Origin: Acinetobacter sp. ANC 4204 | GTDB taxonomy: Bacteria; Pseudomonadota; Gammaproteobacteria; Pseudomonadales; Moraxellaceae | Length of the DNA: 64,000 nucleotides | Direction of reading: 5' to 3' | NCBI RefSeq assembly: GCF_002135205.1 | Contig: NZ_NEFZ01000001.1 | Location: forward strand, 720,041-784,040 | In this document: in pieces, positions 26,419-36,390 of the stretch | Layout of the letters: every line of letters begins with the position of its first letter | How positions within the stretch are numbered: the first letter of the stretch is position 1 | The notes under the pieces: generated by a model | The model's input: the letters and a program-made list of their open reading frames with translations, nothing else | Databases searched by the model: none | Told to the model about the DNA's origin: nothing | Made by a program: the position numbers and the translations under genes

Positions 26419-26865
26419 TTAAGCGACAATTTTTGCCGCCATACGTTCTGCTTGTTTGCCATAGAACCAATAGGTCAGCAAACAAAGTGGAATGGCAACC
26501 AGTAAAAACATAATTACGATAATCGCGACAAACTGTGGCTGTTGTAGATAAAGCATAAAGTTTTGTCCCACTTCAGCATCAGCTTGGGCAAAAATGAATA
26601 AACCAAGCAAGAGAAACGCCAAGTTATAGCCCCAAAATATCAGACTAAAACCCAAAGTAAATTTTTTACGTTCAGCTTGGGTCGGTGCACGGCGCTGTTG
26701 TTTAATAAATTTTTGGAGCACCCAAATCATAGCCACCAAATACGGTACAGCTGTTAATACACCGCCCAAACCTGTAGGTAGCAGTGCTGCTAACACACCG
26801 CATACGCAGCTAAAAATAAAACACAAGAAAAAAAACCAAAGAAAATATCGTGTTAGTGATACCAT
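26419..26865 (-). CDS. ABZJ_00895 family membrane protein
   Basis: 148 residues with four predicted membrane helices (YFLWFFFLCFIFSCVCGVL, then VLTAVPYLVAMIWVLQKFI, LIFWGYNLAFLLLGLFIF, FVAIIVIMFLLVAIPLCLL). Between helices 2 and 3 is a basic loop, KQQRRAPTQAERKKFT. This matches the small membrane family named from an Acinetobacter baumannii locus. Role unknown. Transcribed toward the epimerase gene, 59 bp upstream. Confidence 0.8.
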   Translation of the reverse strand: MVSLTRYFLWFFFLCFIFSCVCGVLAALLPTGLGGVLTAVPYLVAMIWVLQKFIKQQRRAPTQAERKKFTLGFSLIFWGYNLAFLLLGLFIFAQADAEVGQNFMLYLQQPQFVAIIVIMFLLVAIPLCLLTYWFYGKQAERMAAKIVA

Positions 26866-26956
26866 AGCGCTGCTTACAACCTAGCTAAAAACTCATTATA
26901 AAAAAAATTCAATTTTTTTTCATTTTCATGTCAACCAATTGAAGTTGAGTTGCGTT

Positions 26957-27145
26957 AAATAGGGTACAAGGTCGCAGCAACCGTCAAAATATTGTACCGG
27001 CATCCACAATACGTACGGTGACCTTTCCTAGAGCAATAAGATTGGCTCCAAATTTAAATGTTGTTAGCAGCCAACATTTAAACGTGAAGCAGTTTTCTTT
27101 GACCGACGATTTCATCATCACTCGAATCGTCGGTCTTTATTTTTT
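26957..27145 (+). ncRNA. Candidate small RNA with three hairpins and a terminator
   Basis: No ORF fits here. Three stems are visible: GGTACAA / TTGTACC (about 26962-26998), TTTAAATGTTG / CAACATTTAAA (27053-27082) and a strong terminator GACCGACGATT / AATCGTCGGTC (27101-27135) followed by TTTATTTTTT on the + strand. The neighbouring genes both point away from or against it, so it is not a terminator for either (26865 is read leftward, 28181 leftward). It matches no sRNA I can name; 6S, 4.5S and RNase P signatures are absent. Confidence 0.5.
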
Positions 27146-27203
27146 GGGCAACTGATTTTTTAGAACTTCCCCACCATCAACAGATGAGGAAGCAAAGAAT
27201 AGA

Positions 27204-28181
27204 TTAATAATACGTTAAATGTTGAACAGCAGACTCATCTTGAATAACGTAGCCATTTCGTCCTTGTTCTTTAGCCAAGTATAAATTTCGATCTACTTCT
27301 TTTAAGAAGGTCATTTTGTCATGATTAAACATAGGCACAATTGTCTTTACTCCTAGACTGACGGATAAACGCTGATCTAATGGCGATGAACTGTGACAAA
27401 TATCGGCTGTCCGAATACTCTGCAAAATACGTTCTACAATTTCAATGGCAGCATCTTGCGATGTATCAGGTAAAACCAAAATAAACTCTTCCCCACCAAA
27501 ACGTGCAACTAAATCACGTGGACGCGACACATTTTTTTTCAACAATTGTGCAATTTGTTTGAGGCATGCATCCCCCAAAATATGACCATTATAATCGTTG
27601 TACTGTTTAAAATAGTCGATGTCTAATAACATTAATGTCAGTGGTTTCTGCTCACGCTGCGCATTAAGCCACTCACGTTGATAGCAATCTTCAAAGAATC
27701 GACGGTTTGCAATACCCGTAAGGCCATCTTGATACGAATATTCTTCCAATTGCTTTTTCAGCGTTTCTAACTCTTGTTCCTGTCTTTTGCGCTCAGAAAT
27801 ATCGAACATGAATCCGACCAGACTGTCCACTTCCCCATCTGGCTTTCTAACCACGTGAACCACATCGCGGATCCAAATATACTCCCCGTTAATGGTCAGC
27901 GCACGGTAGTCTGCCTCATGGTCGACACCAGAAATCGACTGTGCCACGCAAAAATCAACCACCCATGCCCGGTCATTTTCATGCATACGCATTGCCCAGT
28001 CTTCAACAGTTCTCCATGAATCCTGTTTCCAACCTAATACTTTTTCAATTTGTGGGCCAATATAACTAAAAGTTTTGGTTTCCCAATCTATGCTCCAAGG
28101 AATAGCAAGTGTTGATTCAATCAGCGTCTTATACACCAGATCATTGACGATACGGGGCGAATTGAAAATAGAATCAGACAT
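27204..28181 (-). CDS. PAS-domain diguanylate cyclase
   Basis: 325 residues. N-terminal PAS/PAC domain (~20-145; SIDWETKTFSYIGPQIEKVL, then DGEVDSLVGFMFDISERKRQ), a short helix linker and a GGDEF domain (~155-310) with the intact active site ARFGGEEFILVLPD. The product-inhibition I-site is present as RPRD five residues before GGEEF, so the enzyme should make cyclic di-GMP and be feedback controlled. Cytoplasmic, no membrane segment. The PAS may sense a ligand or redox signal; nothing shows which. Diverges from sbcD. Confidence 0.93.
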   Translation of the reverse strand: MSDSIFNSPRIVNDLVYKTLIESTLAIPWSIDWETKTFSYIGPQIEKVLGWKQDSWRTVEDWAMRMHENDRAWVVDFCVAQSISGVDHEADYRALTINGEYIWIRDVVHVVRKPDGEVDSLVGFMFDISERKRQEQELETLKKQLEEYSYQDGLTGIANRRFFEDCYQREWLNAQREQKPLTLMLLDIDYFKQYNDYNGHILGDACLKQIAQLLKKNVSRPRDLVARFGGEEFILVLPDTSQDAAIEIVERILQSIRTADICHSSSPLDQRLSVSLGVKTIVPMFNHDKMTFLKEVDRNLYLAKEQGRNGYVIQDESAVQHLTYY

Positions 28182-28579
28182 AGTTATTTTCTCCTTATAC
28201 CCAGTCTTACTCGATAAATGATTTATTGTTTTTAACCTTTTTCATAAATCATTGTTATAAATTATTGAAATTGAATACTTAATCAATTTTTACATTTTTT
28301 TATGCATACGAAATGATATACAATTTCATTCAGATACATAATAGCTCATAAAAAGAACATTTTTTAATCATATTTAATCTTTTTACTATAGTGTTAATCA
28401 AACACATCCATCACTTTCCTTTTCACATAATAATCTCGCCATATCTCGGTGTCATGCGACTTATAACTATCAGCTCAATCATCTACGTCAAGGTTTGACG
28501 TAGAGCTGATGATTATCCTTCGAAAAAGTTTGATTTATGTTAGCTTATAGCTCTATTGCGTTTTGAGCTTGGGGCATCT
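28182..28579. other. Divergent promoter region between diguanylate cyclase and sbcD
   Basis: 398 bp with no ORF. AT-rich near the cyclase. The palindrome at 28469-28514 and the sbcD ribosome-binding region lie at the right side. Confidence 0.5.
28469..28514. repeat. Long imperfect palindrome upstream of sbcD
   Basis: CTACGTCAA and TTGACGTAG face each other across 3 nt; outside them ATCAGCTC (left) matches AGCTGAT (right) with an AATCAT offset. It could be an operator or a weak terminator; there is no T-run. It sits 70 bp before the sbcD start. Confidence 0.5.
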
Positions 28580-29833
28580 ATGGCTGTTCGTTTTTTTCAT
28601 ACATCGGATTGGCATCTGGGACAGTTCTTTTATAACCATTCCCGCCAGTATGAACATGAACAGTTTTTAGCATGGTTACTACAACAAATCAGTGAAAAAC
28701 AACCGCATGCTTTACTTATTGCAGGAGACATTTTTGATGTCATCAATCCTGCATCCAGTGCACAGAAACAACTGTACCAGTTCTTAGCCGATGCGCATGC
28801 ACGTGCCCCCCACATGCAAACGCTCATGATTGCAGGCAACCATGACTCAGGCTATCGCATTGAACAAGTTGAACCTTTACTGGCGAAATACAATGCCAAA
28901 GCAGTCGGTGTCATTCATAAAAATACTGAACAACAAATCGACCTTGAACATTTATTGGTGCCCATTTTAGATGAACAACAGAATATTGTGGCATGGTGTC
29001 TGAGCCTGCCCTTTTTACGCCCCGCTGAAATTACAGGCGTTAATGAACACACCACCAATAGCCAAAACGCGATTGCCTATTTGCATCAACAACTGATTGC
29101 CGAGGCCAAAGCCCGCAAAACAGCAGATCAAGCCCTGATTTTAATGTCTCATGCACATATGCAAGGTGGCGAAACCTCAGACTCTGAACGTCCGATTGTG
29201 ATTGGTAATGAAGAAGCACTCTCAACAGCATTATTTGATGAAATCATTGACTATGTAGCACTCGGACATTTACATAAACCACAAAAAGTCAGTGAAGAGC
29301 ATATCCGTTATAGCGGCTCCCCCATCCCCCTGTCATTTAGTGAAATTAACTACAAACATCAAGTTCTTGAAGTGACACTTGACCCTGTACAGAAAGATGC
29401 CTCACGTTTCCAGTTAAATGTACTCGCTATACCACGTAGTATTCAACTGCATAAAATACGGGGGGAGTTAAATGAGGTGCTGGACAAACTCAAAGCCTTA
29501 CCAGCAGGTGAAATTGAGCTGATTGATCAACGTGAATATGTCGATATTGAATATCATACAGCTGTTCCGCCTCAGCCCAATTTAAGACAACAGTTTGAAG
29601 ATGCACTGCCTAAAAATCGTTATCGTTTAGTCCGTATTTCACGTCAGTACTTAGCTACGGAGCAAGACCCCAATGCCCCCGCTAAAGTAAGTTTAGAACC
29701 ACCCACACCAGAAAAACTGTTTCAGCAAATTTGGGAAAAACAGGGTTATCAGCATGATACCGCTGTGCTACAGGATTTTATGAGTTTAATGCGTGAAGCT
29801 GAACAATCCCTTGAAGATGGATACGAGGCTTAA
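28580..29833 (+). CDS. sbcD: Nuclease SbcCD subunit D
   Basis: 417 residues from MAVRFFHTSDWHLGQ; the frame opens upstream at 28556 but the family start is this Met. Mre11-type phosphoesterase: motif I HTSDWHLGQFF, motif II ALLIAGDIFDVINP, motif III MIAGNHDSGYR, and SHAHMQGGETSD with ALGHLHKPQKV for the later His motifs; these bind two manganese ions. With SbcC it cuts hairpins and protein-blocked DNA ends. A C-terminal capping domain follows. Its stop is 9 nt before sbcC, so the two form an operon. Confidence 0.96.
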   Translation: MAVRFFHTSDWHLGQFFYNHSRQYEHEQFLAWLLQQISEKQPHALLIAGDIFDVINPASSAQKQLYQFLADAHARAPHMQTLMIAGNHDSGYRIEQVEPLLAKYNAKAVGVIHKNTEQQIDLEHLLVPILDEQQNIVAWCLSLPFLRPAEITGVNEHTTNSQNAIAYLHQQLIAEAKARKTADQALILMSHAHMQGGETSDSERPIVIGNEEALSTALFDEIIDYVALGHLHKPQKVSEEHIRYSGSPIPLSFSEINYKHQVLEVTLDPVQKDASRFQLNVLAIPRSIQLHKIRGELNEVLDKLKALPAGEIELIDQREYVDIEYHTAVPPQPNLRQQFEDALPKNRYRLVRISRQYLATEQDPNAPAKVSLEPPTPEKLFQQIWEKQGYQHDTAVLQDFMSLMREAEQSLEDGYEA

Positions 29834-29842
29834 AGGTTTACT

Positions 29843-32800
29843 ATGAATATTGTTTCCATTCGAATAAAAAACCTTGCTTCACTTTCTGGCGAACACTTGA
29901 TTGATTTTGAAAGTGATCCTTTAGCCAGTGCAGGGCTTATTGCCATTATAGGGAAAACAGGTGCAGGCAAATCTACCATTTTAGATGCAATGTGTTTGGC
30001 ACTGTTTAACCGTATTCCACGCCTCAAAGACAGCGATGGAAAAATTCAAGATGTCGATGGCTCAGAACTACTCACCAATTCCCCACTGACCGTACTGCGT
30101 CGTGGTACCGCGCATGGTTATGCTGAACTTTGCTTTATTGCACAAGACCAAAAACGCTATATCGCTCGATGGGAATTGAAACGTTCACGAGAAAAAGCTG
30201 ACGGGAAACTACAAAACGTACAGCGCTATTTAAAATGTGTCACCGATGGTGTCGTTGTTGCGGATAAAGCCAAAGCCGTCGATGAAAACATCAAACGTAT
30301 TACCCAGTTGAGCTTTGAACAATTCACGCGCGCTGTTCTACTGGCACAATCCGAAGTTACTGCTTTTTTAAAAGCACGAGACAATGAGCGCGGCGAATTA
30401 TTGGAATATCTCACCAATTCGGCTATTTTTGGCAAAATTGGACAACTGGCTTATGAGAAAACCAAACTGGTCGCGACTCAGCGCAAAGAGCTAGAAAATG
30501 TATTGGGTCATATTGAACTGTTAACCGATGAGCAAGTTGCAGAACTATCCGCACAATTCCAACATAGTGACCACAGCTATCAACAACTCGAAGCCCAAAA
30601 GTCACAACTGCAAAAACAACAGCAATGGTTTGAAAGCAAGCAGAAACTCGACAGTGAAATCATCATTAAACAACAACTGGTCGAAGCACAGTATAAGTTA
30701 CAACAGGAATTAAACCCTGAGCGTGAACGCTTGGCTCGTTTAGAGATCTTCGCTGAAGTTCGACCTATGCTGTTCCAACAACAACAGCTACTTCAAACCA
30801 AACAACAACTGCTGCCCCGCCTGAAAAAACAACAACAGTTATTTGATCATTTACTCACGCAATTTGAGACTGAAAAAGCTCAATTCATGCAAGCTGAAAC
30901 GGCAGTGAATGAACTACAACAGTTTGAAAGTACCCATCATGATGCATTGAATGATGTACGTAAATGTATTCAAGAACGTGATTTTATCGGGGCTGAGTTT
31001 AAGAAAGCTCAGGAAAAATTGCAGGCTTTAGAACAGTCTAAACTGCCCCTAACCCAGCAACAACAAAAGCTTGAACAGCAGATTCAGCACATTGAGCGTC
31101 AGCAAACCGAGTGTAAGCAGCAACTGGAAAGTTCACAACAGTTTACAAGCTTAGACCAAGGCCTCAGCGCCCATGTCCAACAACTCGAACAGTTTATTCA
31201 ACAATACCAAAACATTGAATATCAACTCGGGCAACAAGCTCAAGTAGAACAGCAACTGTCAGCACAAAAGGTAAAATTACAACAGTCCATACAACAGTTT
31301 GGTCACATCGAAGAACTGGAAGTTAAAATTGCGCAAGCACAGCAGCAACGAGAGTTGAAGATCAATCAGCTCAGTCAAATTGAGCAAATTCAGCAAAAAG
31401 TTCAACAGTTTTTTGAATTGAAGACTGATATTGCACAACAGCAAGAACAGCTCAACAGTGCTCAAACTCAGCAACAAGCCTTACAACAGCATACGCTGCA
31501 AGCGGATCAGGCTTTTCAATCAACCAAAAGTGAACGCATCCAACTACAACAAGTTTTACAACAGCAACGGCTTTTACATGCTGAGAATGTTGAACATTTA
31601 CGTGCTGAACTCCAAGAGGGCGAACCTTGTCTTGTCTGTGGAAGTACATCACATCCTTATAAAATGGAAGATACTGCGCTCTCCAAAGCCCTGTTTGAGC
31701 TTCAACAACAGCAGGAACAACAAGCAAACCAAAAAGAGCTCGAAAGCTTTCAAGCTTGGCAGCAAGCACAGCAACAACTCACCAAACTCAATGCAGAAAT
31801 AGAACAACGCAAAACACTAATCCAGCAACTTTCTGAAAAAATCAGCCCATTACAAAGCGTGCTGATTGCACACGGTAAAACAGCAGATATTGCACTCGAC
31901 CTGACACAAACAAAATCAGAAATAAACATGCAATTTGAGCAGATCATTCAGCAACATACGCTCGATCTACAGCAACTCAAACAGCAATCTGAGCAGTGCC
32001 AACATAATATTAAAACCCAGCAATACTGCATCCAAAACATTCAACAGACTGAACACTTGCTACACACAGCAAATAGTTTGCAAAACCAAGTTCAACACAT
32101 TGCCCAGTATTTATCTGATGCTGAAAAAACAGTTTGGCAACAACAGACTAGCTTGGCTGCACAGCAACTGTTAGTACGTCTAAAGACTCGTGCACAGCAA
32201 CTAGAACAACTGGAACAATGGCGTCAGCAACTCGATCAGACCAATCAACAGTTCAAGACCAATCAACAGAATCTTGATCACACGAGCCAACACATCAGAG
32301 AAACCGCTGAACGGCTTAGTGAGATCAAACAAAAAGGACAGCAGAATACAGAAATAGCCAATCAATTGATCCAACAGATGACAGGCTTAACGGGTATTAA
32401 AGCCAACGAATGGCTTATTCAACACGATCATCGGCGCCAACAGACACAAAGCCATTACCAACAGATCAAGCAACATTTTGAGCAATTACGTCATCAATTT
32501 GAGCAAGACAAAAGTCAGCTAGAACAACTTCAAGCACAATTACAGCAAAACCAAAGTAGTGCAGATGATGTGGAAAATACAATCCAGCACTGGCTCAAAG
32601 AACATCCTGAGTTTGAACTGCAAGACTTAAAAACGCTTGCTGAAATTAACCCTGCACAAGTGCAACAGATCCGTCAAAAATTACAGCATGCTGAACGCCT
32701 ACTGAATGAAGCCGATGCTGCTTTGAAAACCATACAAGAACAATTGCAAGAACATCTCAAGTATCAACCTGAGATTGATCCACTACAGTTAGAGCAACAC

Positions 32801-33439
32801 ATGCAGGAGCATCAGTCTGCACTCAATAATCAACTTGAAATACGCGATCAGCTCAAACTGAAACTTGAGTTACATCAGCAAAATGTGGTGAAACAAAAAC
32901 AATTTGTCGATCAAATTCAAAACATTCAACAAGAAGAACATCGTTGGGGGAAAATATCAGGTCTGATGGGCGATGCTACGGGCAAGAAATTCCGTGATTA
33001 TGCGCAGCAATATAACCTTGATATTTTACTGGAACATGCGAACCAACAGCTCAACCAACTCTCACAGCGTTATACCTTAAAGCGTTTGGATCACTCGCTC
33101 AGTCTAGCTATTATTGATCATGACATGGATGGAGAAACCCGCTCCGTTGCATCACTCTCAGGAGGCGAGTCTTTCTTGACTGCCCTTGCCCTATCTCTTG
33201 CCATCGCCAATATGGCCTCGGGCTCAATGAAAATCGAATCGCTGTTCATTGATGAAGGCTTTGGGACTTTAGATGCATCATCGCTACACATGGTCATGAA
33301 TGCTCTCGATCAACTACAAAACCAAGGCCGTAAGGTGGTGCTGATTTCACACATCCAAGAAATGCATGAACGTATTCCTGTCCAAATCCAAGTTAAAGCT
33401 CTAGGCGCAGGTGCCAGTACCATTGAGGTGGTGGGATAA
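29843..33439 (+). CDS. sbcC: Nuclease SbcCD subunit C
   Basis: 1198 residues, SMC/Rad50-like ATPase. N-terminal Walker A IIGKTGAGKSTILDAMCLAL (~35) with Q-loop nearby (LLAQSEVTAF), a very long Gln-rich coiled coil, the zinc hook CLVC in GEPCLVCGSTSHPY (~595), a second coil, and the C-terminal signature SVASLSGGESFLTALALSLA with Walker B LFIDEGFGTLDASS. It tethers DNA ends and drives SbcD with ATP. The coils are strikingly rich in Gln and His (many QQ runs), more than I expect for the family. Confidence 0.96.
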   Translation: MNIVSIRIKNLASLSGEHLIDFESDPLASAGLIAIIGKTGAGKSTILDAMCLALFNRIPRLKDSDGKIQDVDGSELLTNSPLTVLRRGTAHGYAELCFIAQDQKRYIARWELKRSREKADGKLQNVQRYLKCVTDGVVVADKAKAVDENIKRITQLSFEQFTRAVLLAQSEVTAFLKARDNERGELLEYLTNSAIFGKIGQLAYEKTKLVATQRKELENVLGHIELLTDEQVAELSAQFQHSDHSYQQLEAQKSQLQKQQQWFESKQKLDSEIIIKQQLVEAQYKLQQELNPERERLARLEIFAEVRPMLFQQQQLLQTKQQLLPRLKKQQQLFDHLLTQFETEKAQFMQAETAVNELQQFESTHHDALNDVRKCIQERDFIGAEFKKAQEKLQALEQSKLPLTQQQQKLEQQIQHIERQQTECKQQLESSQQFTSLDQGLSAHVQQLEQFIQQYQNIEYQLGQQAQVEQQLSAQKVKLQQSIQQFGHIEELEVKIAQAQQQRELKINQLSQIEQIQQKVQQFFELKTDIAQQQEQLNSAQTQQQALQQHTLQADQAFQSTKSERIQLQQVLQQQRLLHAENVEHLRAELQEGEPCLVCGSTSHPYKMEDTALSKALFELQQQQEQQANQKELESFQAWQQAQQQLTKLNAEIEQRKTLIQQLSEKISPLQSVLIAHGKTADIALDLTQTKSEINMQFEQIIQQHTLDLQQLKQQSEQCQHNIKTQQYCIQNIQQTEHLLHTANSLQNQVQHIAQYLSDAEKTVWQQQTSLAAQQLLVRLKTRAQQLEQLEQWRQQLDQTNQQFKTNQQNLDHTSQHIRETAERLSEIKQKGQQNTEIANQLIQQMTGLTGIKANEWLIQHDHRRQQTQSHYQQIKQHFEQLRHQFEQDKSQLEQLQAQLQQNQSSADDVENTIQHWLKEHPEFELQDLKTLAEINPAQVQQIRQKLQHAERLLNEADAALKTIQEQLQEHLKYQPEIDPLQLEQHMQEHQSALNNQLEIRDQLKLKLELHQQNVVKQKQFVDQIQNIQQEEHRWGKISGLMGDATGKKFRDYAQQYNLDILLEHANQQLNQLSQRYTLKRLDHSLSLAIIDHDMDGETRSVASLSGGESFLTALALSLAIANMASGSMKIESLFIDEGFGTLDASSLHMVMNALDQLQNQGRKVVLISHIQEMHERIPVQIQVKALGAGASTIEVVG

Positions 33440-33455
33440 TTTCAACTTTTTTAAT

Positions 33456-33478
33456 GATCAAAGTTTGATCTTTTTTTT
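33456..33478 (+). terminator. sbcC terminator
   Basis: Short stem GATCAAA / TTTGATC followed by eight T on the + strand, 16 nt after the sbcC stop. Confidence 0.7.
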
Positions 33479-33576
33479 AAGATACAGTTCCCTGCTAAAA
33501 ATAATAGGAGCATCCTACTTAATGTAAGTGCTCCCACTAAACGCCATTTTCAATAGAGAAAGCAGAACGCCAACTT

Positions 33577-34311
33577 TTAATCCGCTGGGAATGCTTTTGG
33601 TGGTGGTGCATATTTAGATGCATCAGTTGCCTTGTCCACTGCCGTAGCAGACTCTAACGGATAAATGACTGTACCAATCACACCTGTGTTTTGGATTGAA
33701 CCGTGGTCTGAGTTTGCCGCATAAGCATCTTCAGGTCGACTAAAGGTAAAAGATGCCACCGCGGAGTCGCTCTTACGGAAACCTTCAATGATCAGCTCAC
33801 CCTGTGGACGAAGCACATAACCTGAGTTGCTACGAGATGCCGAACGCCCATTAATCACATCTAAACCATCTACACTGGCAACCACTTCAAAGGTGCTATT
33901 GCTATGGTTTTGGTATTTGAGTTGATAACTTTGTCCATCTTTGCCAGATAAATAATACTGCTGACCATCTCGAAATAAAGGCAGTGGACGCTGTGCATCA
34001 TTTATAATTGAAAAACTGATTTTTCCGGCCGCCAAAGAAATACTATTCACCGCTTTGCCTGTATATGTTTTACTGGCATAGCGAACTTGTGATTCAGCAA
34101 TTGGACTGCTGGATAAACGTTTTAAATTCACTTCTGTTACGTTTGAACGAAGCTCATCACCCCATTTCGTACCCAATTTTTCAGCTCGAGAAACCGTCGC
34201 GTTTAATGCTGTTGGTTCCGCTGTCACTTCCTCCATGTGAGTATTTGTACTACTACACGCTGCCAAAAATAAACTCAGCATCAGAGAGAGAAATAAATAA
34301 ATTTTTTCCAT
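33577..34311 (-). CDS. Outer-envelope lipoprotein of unknown function
   Basis: About 244 residues from the ATG at 34311 (an upstream in-frame ATG at 34344 and one at 34323 are alternatives). Signal sequence MEKIYLFLSLMLSLFLAAC with lipobox LAAC, lipidated Cys at ~19. The mature part contains AEKLGTKWGDELRSNVTEVN and a beta-rich segment (ASKTYTGKAVNSISLAAGKI, RPLPLFRDGQQYYLSGKDGQ) ending in EGFRKSDSAVASFTFSRPED and a Pro-rich tail. Unrecognised family. It may be an envelope protein with a carbohydrate- or protein-binding fold (inference). It lies alone between sbcC and the YggS gene. Confidence 0.75.
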   Translation of the reverse strand: MEKIYLFLSLMLSLFLAACSSTNTHMEEVTAEPTALNATVSRAEKLGTKWGDELRSNVTEVNLKRLSSSPIAESQVRYASKTYTGKAVNSISLAAGKISFSIINDAQRPLPLFRDGQQYYLSGKDGQSYQLKYQNHSNSTFEVVASVDGLDVINGRSASRSNSGYVLRPQGELIIEGFRKSDSAVASFTFSRPEDAYAANSDHGSIQNTGVIGTVIYPLESATAVDKATDASKYAPPPKAFPAD

Positions 34312-34514
34312 TTTTGGTTTCATCCTAAATGCAGTTTTTATCATTGTCAGAGTGTCTGTTCCAATAACTCAGTAACTTAAATCTACAAGCAATTCAATCA
34401 GTTTAAATGAAGCCTATTTTTTCAGCAGCGTTTTAGTTTTATAAAATTGTAAGTTAAGTCTTCTCAGCATATTTGAATACCAAGAAGCTTTTTTGACCTT
34501 AATGCCTCAACAAC

Positions 34515-35204
34515 TCAATGTCGTGAATAGTCTCTCGCCCCAAACAAAGCTGTTCCAACACGCACCATGGTTGAACCCGCAGCGATTGCCTCATTCATAT
34601 CTGCCGACATCCCCATACTAAGCGTATCCCAGTCTTCTGGATGTGCATGCTGTGCTTTCACTTGCTCAAATAGCACTTTCGCCGCCGTAAAAGCCTGCAC
34701 ATTGTTTGGTGCTGGAATGACCATCAAACCACGCAGTTTGATGTGAGGCAACTGACTAATGCTTTGTACCAGCTCAGCAACCTCGTTAGGTTGACAGCCA
34801 TCTTTGCTGTCCTGACCATCAATGTTAACCTGTAGACAAATATTTAAGGCTGCTTGGGTGGCAAGTCGCTGAGTCGATAACCGCTCAGCAATAATTAAAC
34901 GATCTACCCCATGCACCCATGCAAATTTTTCAGCCAAATGTTTGGTTTTATTGCGTTGTACATGTCCTATAAAATGCCATTCAATATCTAAATCCTGTAA
35001 CACCTCAATCTTCTGCAGAGCCTCTTGCAGATAGTTCTCACCAAAGGCACGTTGACCGCAAACGTACATGTCTCGTAACACTTCACTTGGATGTGTTTTC
35101 GAAACGGCTAAAAGCTGCACAGATTGCACATCACGCCCTGAAACCTCACAGGCCTGCTGAATTTGGGATAACACATGTTGACGTGAGTTTTGCAGGATAT
35201 TCAT
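34515..35204 (-). CDS. YggS-family pyridoxal phosphate homeostasis protein
   Basis: 229 residues from MNILQNSRQ, the start that aligns with the family; a longer frame begins at 35252. PLP-binding barrel: LLAVSKTHPSEVLRDMYVCG with the PLP-lysine, FGENYLQEALQKI, WHFIGHVQRNKTKH, and LSMGMSADMNEAIAAGSTMV binding the phosphate. These proteins buffer PLP and affect amino-acid balance. Divergent from pilT with about 120 bp between. Confidence 0.93.
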   Translation of the reverse strand: MNILQNSRQHVLSQIQQACEVSGRDVQSVQLLAVSKTHPSEVLRDMYVCGQRAFGENYLQEALQKIEVLQDLDIEWHFIGHVQRNKTKHLAEKFAWVHGVDRLIIAERLSTQRLATQAALNICLQVNIDGQDSKDGCQPNEVAELVQSISQLPHIKLRGLMVIPAPNNVQAFTAAKVLFEQVKAQHAHPEDWDTLSMGMSADMNEAIAAGSTMVRVGTALFGARDYSRH

Positions 35205-35326
35205 TGACGAGGGTCTCATTTCAGTCATCTTTTTTGCTTTGCCTTTCAACAAACTGTTGGTTAAGTTGTTTGAAAGCCTTATTATTCTATCAAAATAATT
35301 AGCATTTATATGATCTCGGGGAAATT

Positions 35327-36364
35327 ATGGATATCACAGAATTACTAGCCTTTGCTGCTAAGAACGGGGCGTCAGATTTACACTTATCTGCGGGTATGCC
35401 ACCGATGATTCGTGTCGATGGTGAGGTTCGTCGAATTAATTTACCAGCTTTAGAACACAAAGAAGTGCATAAGTTGGTTTATGACATCATGAATGACAAA
35501 CAACGTCGTGATTTTGAAGAATTATTAGAAACAGACTTTTCCTTTGAAGTCCCGGGCATTGCACGTTTCCGTGTGAATGCATTCAACCAAAACCGCGGTG
35601 CTGGTGCTGTATTCCGTACTATTCCATCCAAAGTTCTGACTATCGAAGACTTGGGTATGGGACAAATCTTTAAAGATATTTGTGAATTTCCGCGTGGTAT
35701 CGTACTGGTAACAGGTCCGACTGGTTCGGGTAAATCAACTACACTGGCCGCTATGGTTGACTACATTAACGACAACCGTTATGACCATATTTTAACCGTT
35801 GAAGACCCCATCGAATTTGTGCACCAATCAAAAAAATGTCTCGTAAACCAACGTGAAGTGCACCGTGACACACATGGCTTTAATGAAGCACTACGTTCTG
35901 CTCTGCGTGAAGACCCTGATATTATTCTCGTAGGTGAGATGCGTGACCTTGAAACCATTCGTTTGGCACTCACAGCAGCTGAAACAGGTCACTTGGTCTT
36001 TGGTACATTACATACCACCTCTGCTGCAAAAACGATTGACCGTGTGATTGACGTATTCCCTGCTGAAGAAAAAGACATGGTTCGCGCCATGCTATCTGAA
36101 TCGCTACAGGCCGTCATTTCTCAAACCTTACTCAAAAAAAATGGCGGTGGACGTGTTGCCGCGCATGAAATCATGATTGGTATTCCTGCCATTCGTAACT
36201 TAATTCGTGAAAACAAAGTGGCACAGATGTATTCTGCTATTCAGACTGGTGCAAACTACGGTATGACCACACTGGATCAAAGTTTGAAAAACTTAGTCAC
36301 TAAAGGGGTGATTAGTCCACAGACCGCACGTACTGCTGCTAAACAACCTGAAACATTCTTATAA
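35327..36364 (+). CDS. pilT: Type IV pilus retraction ATPase PilT
   Basis: 345 residues. Walker A VTGPTGSGKSTTLAAMVDYI (~135), Asp box DPIEFVHQ, Walker B DPDIILVGEMRDLETI (~205), His box AAETGHLVFGTLHT and C-terminal AIRNLIRENKVAQMYSAIQT (the AIRNLIRE motif needed for retraction). It powers pilus depolymerisation for twitching motility and DNA uptake. pilU follows after 26 nt. Confidence 0.97.
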   Translation: MDITELLAFAAKNGASDLHLSAGMPPMIRVDGEVRRINLPALEHKEVHKLVYDIMNDKQRRDFEELLETDFSFEVPGIARFRVNAFNQNRGAGAVFRTIPSKVLTIEDLGMGQIFKDICEFPRGIVLVTGPTGSGKSTTLAAMVDYINDNRYDHILTVEDPIEFVHQSKKCLVNQREVHRDTHGFNEALRSALREDPDIILVGEMRDLETIRLALTAAETGHLVFGTLHTTSAAKTIDRVIDVFPAEEKDMVRAMLSESLQAVISQTLLKKNGGGRVAAHEIMIGIPAIRNLIRENKVAQMYSAIQTGANYGMTTLDQSLKNLVTKGVISPQTARTAAKQPETFL

Positions 36365-36390
36365 GAAAACAATGGATTTGGGGTAGAGAT

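Noticed and set aside
28469..28514. Rho-independent terminator
   Set aside because: No T-run on either strand and no gene ends before it.
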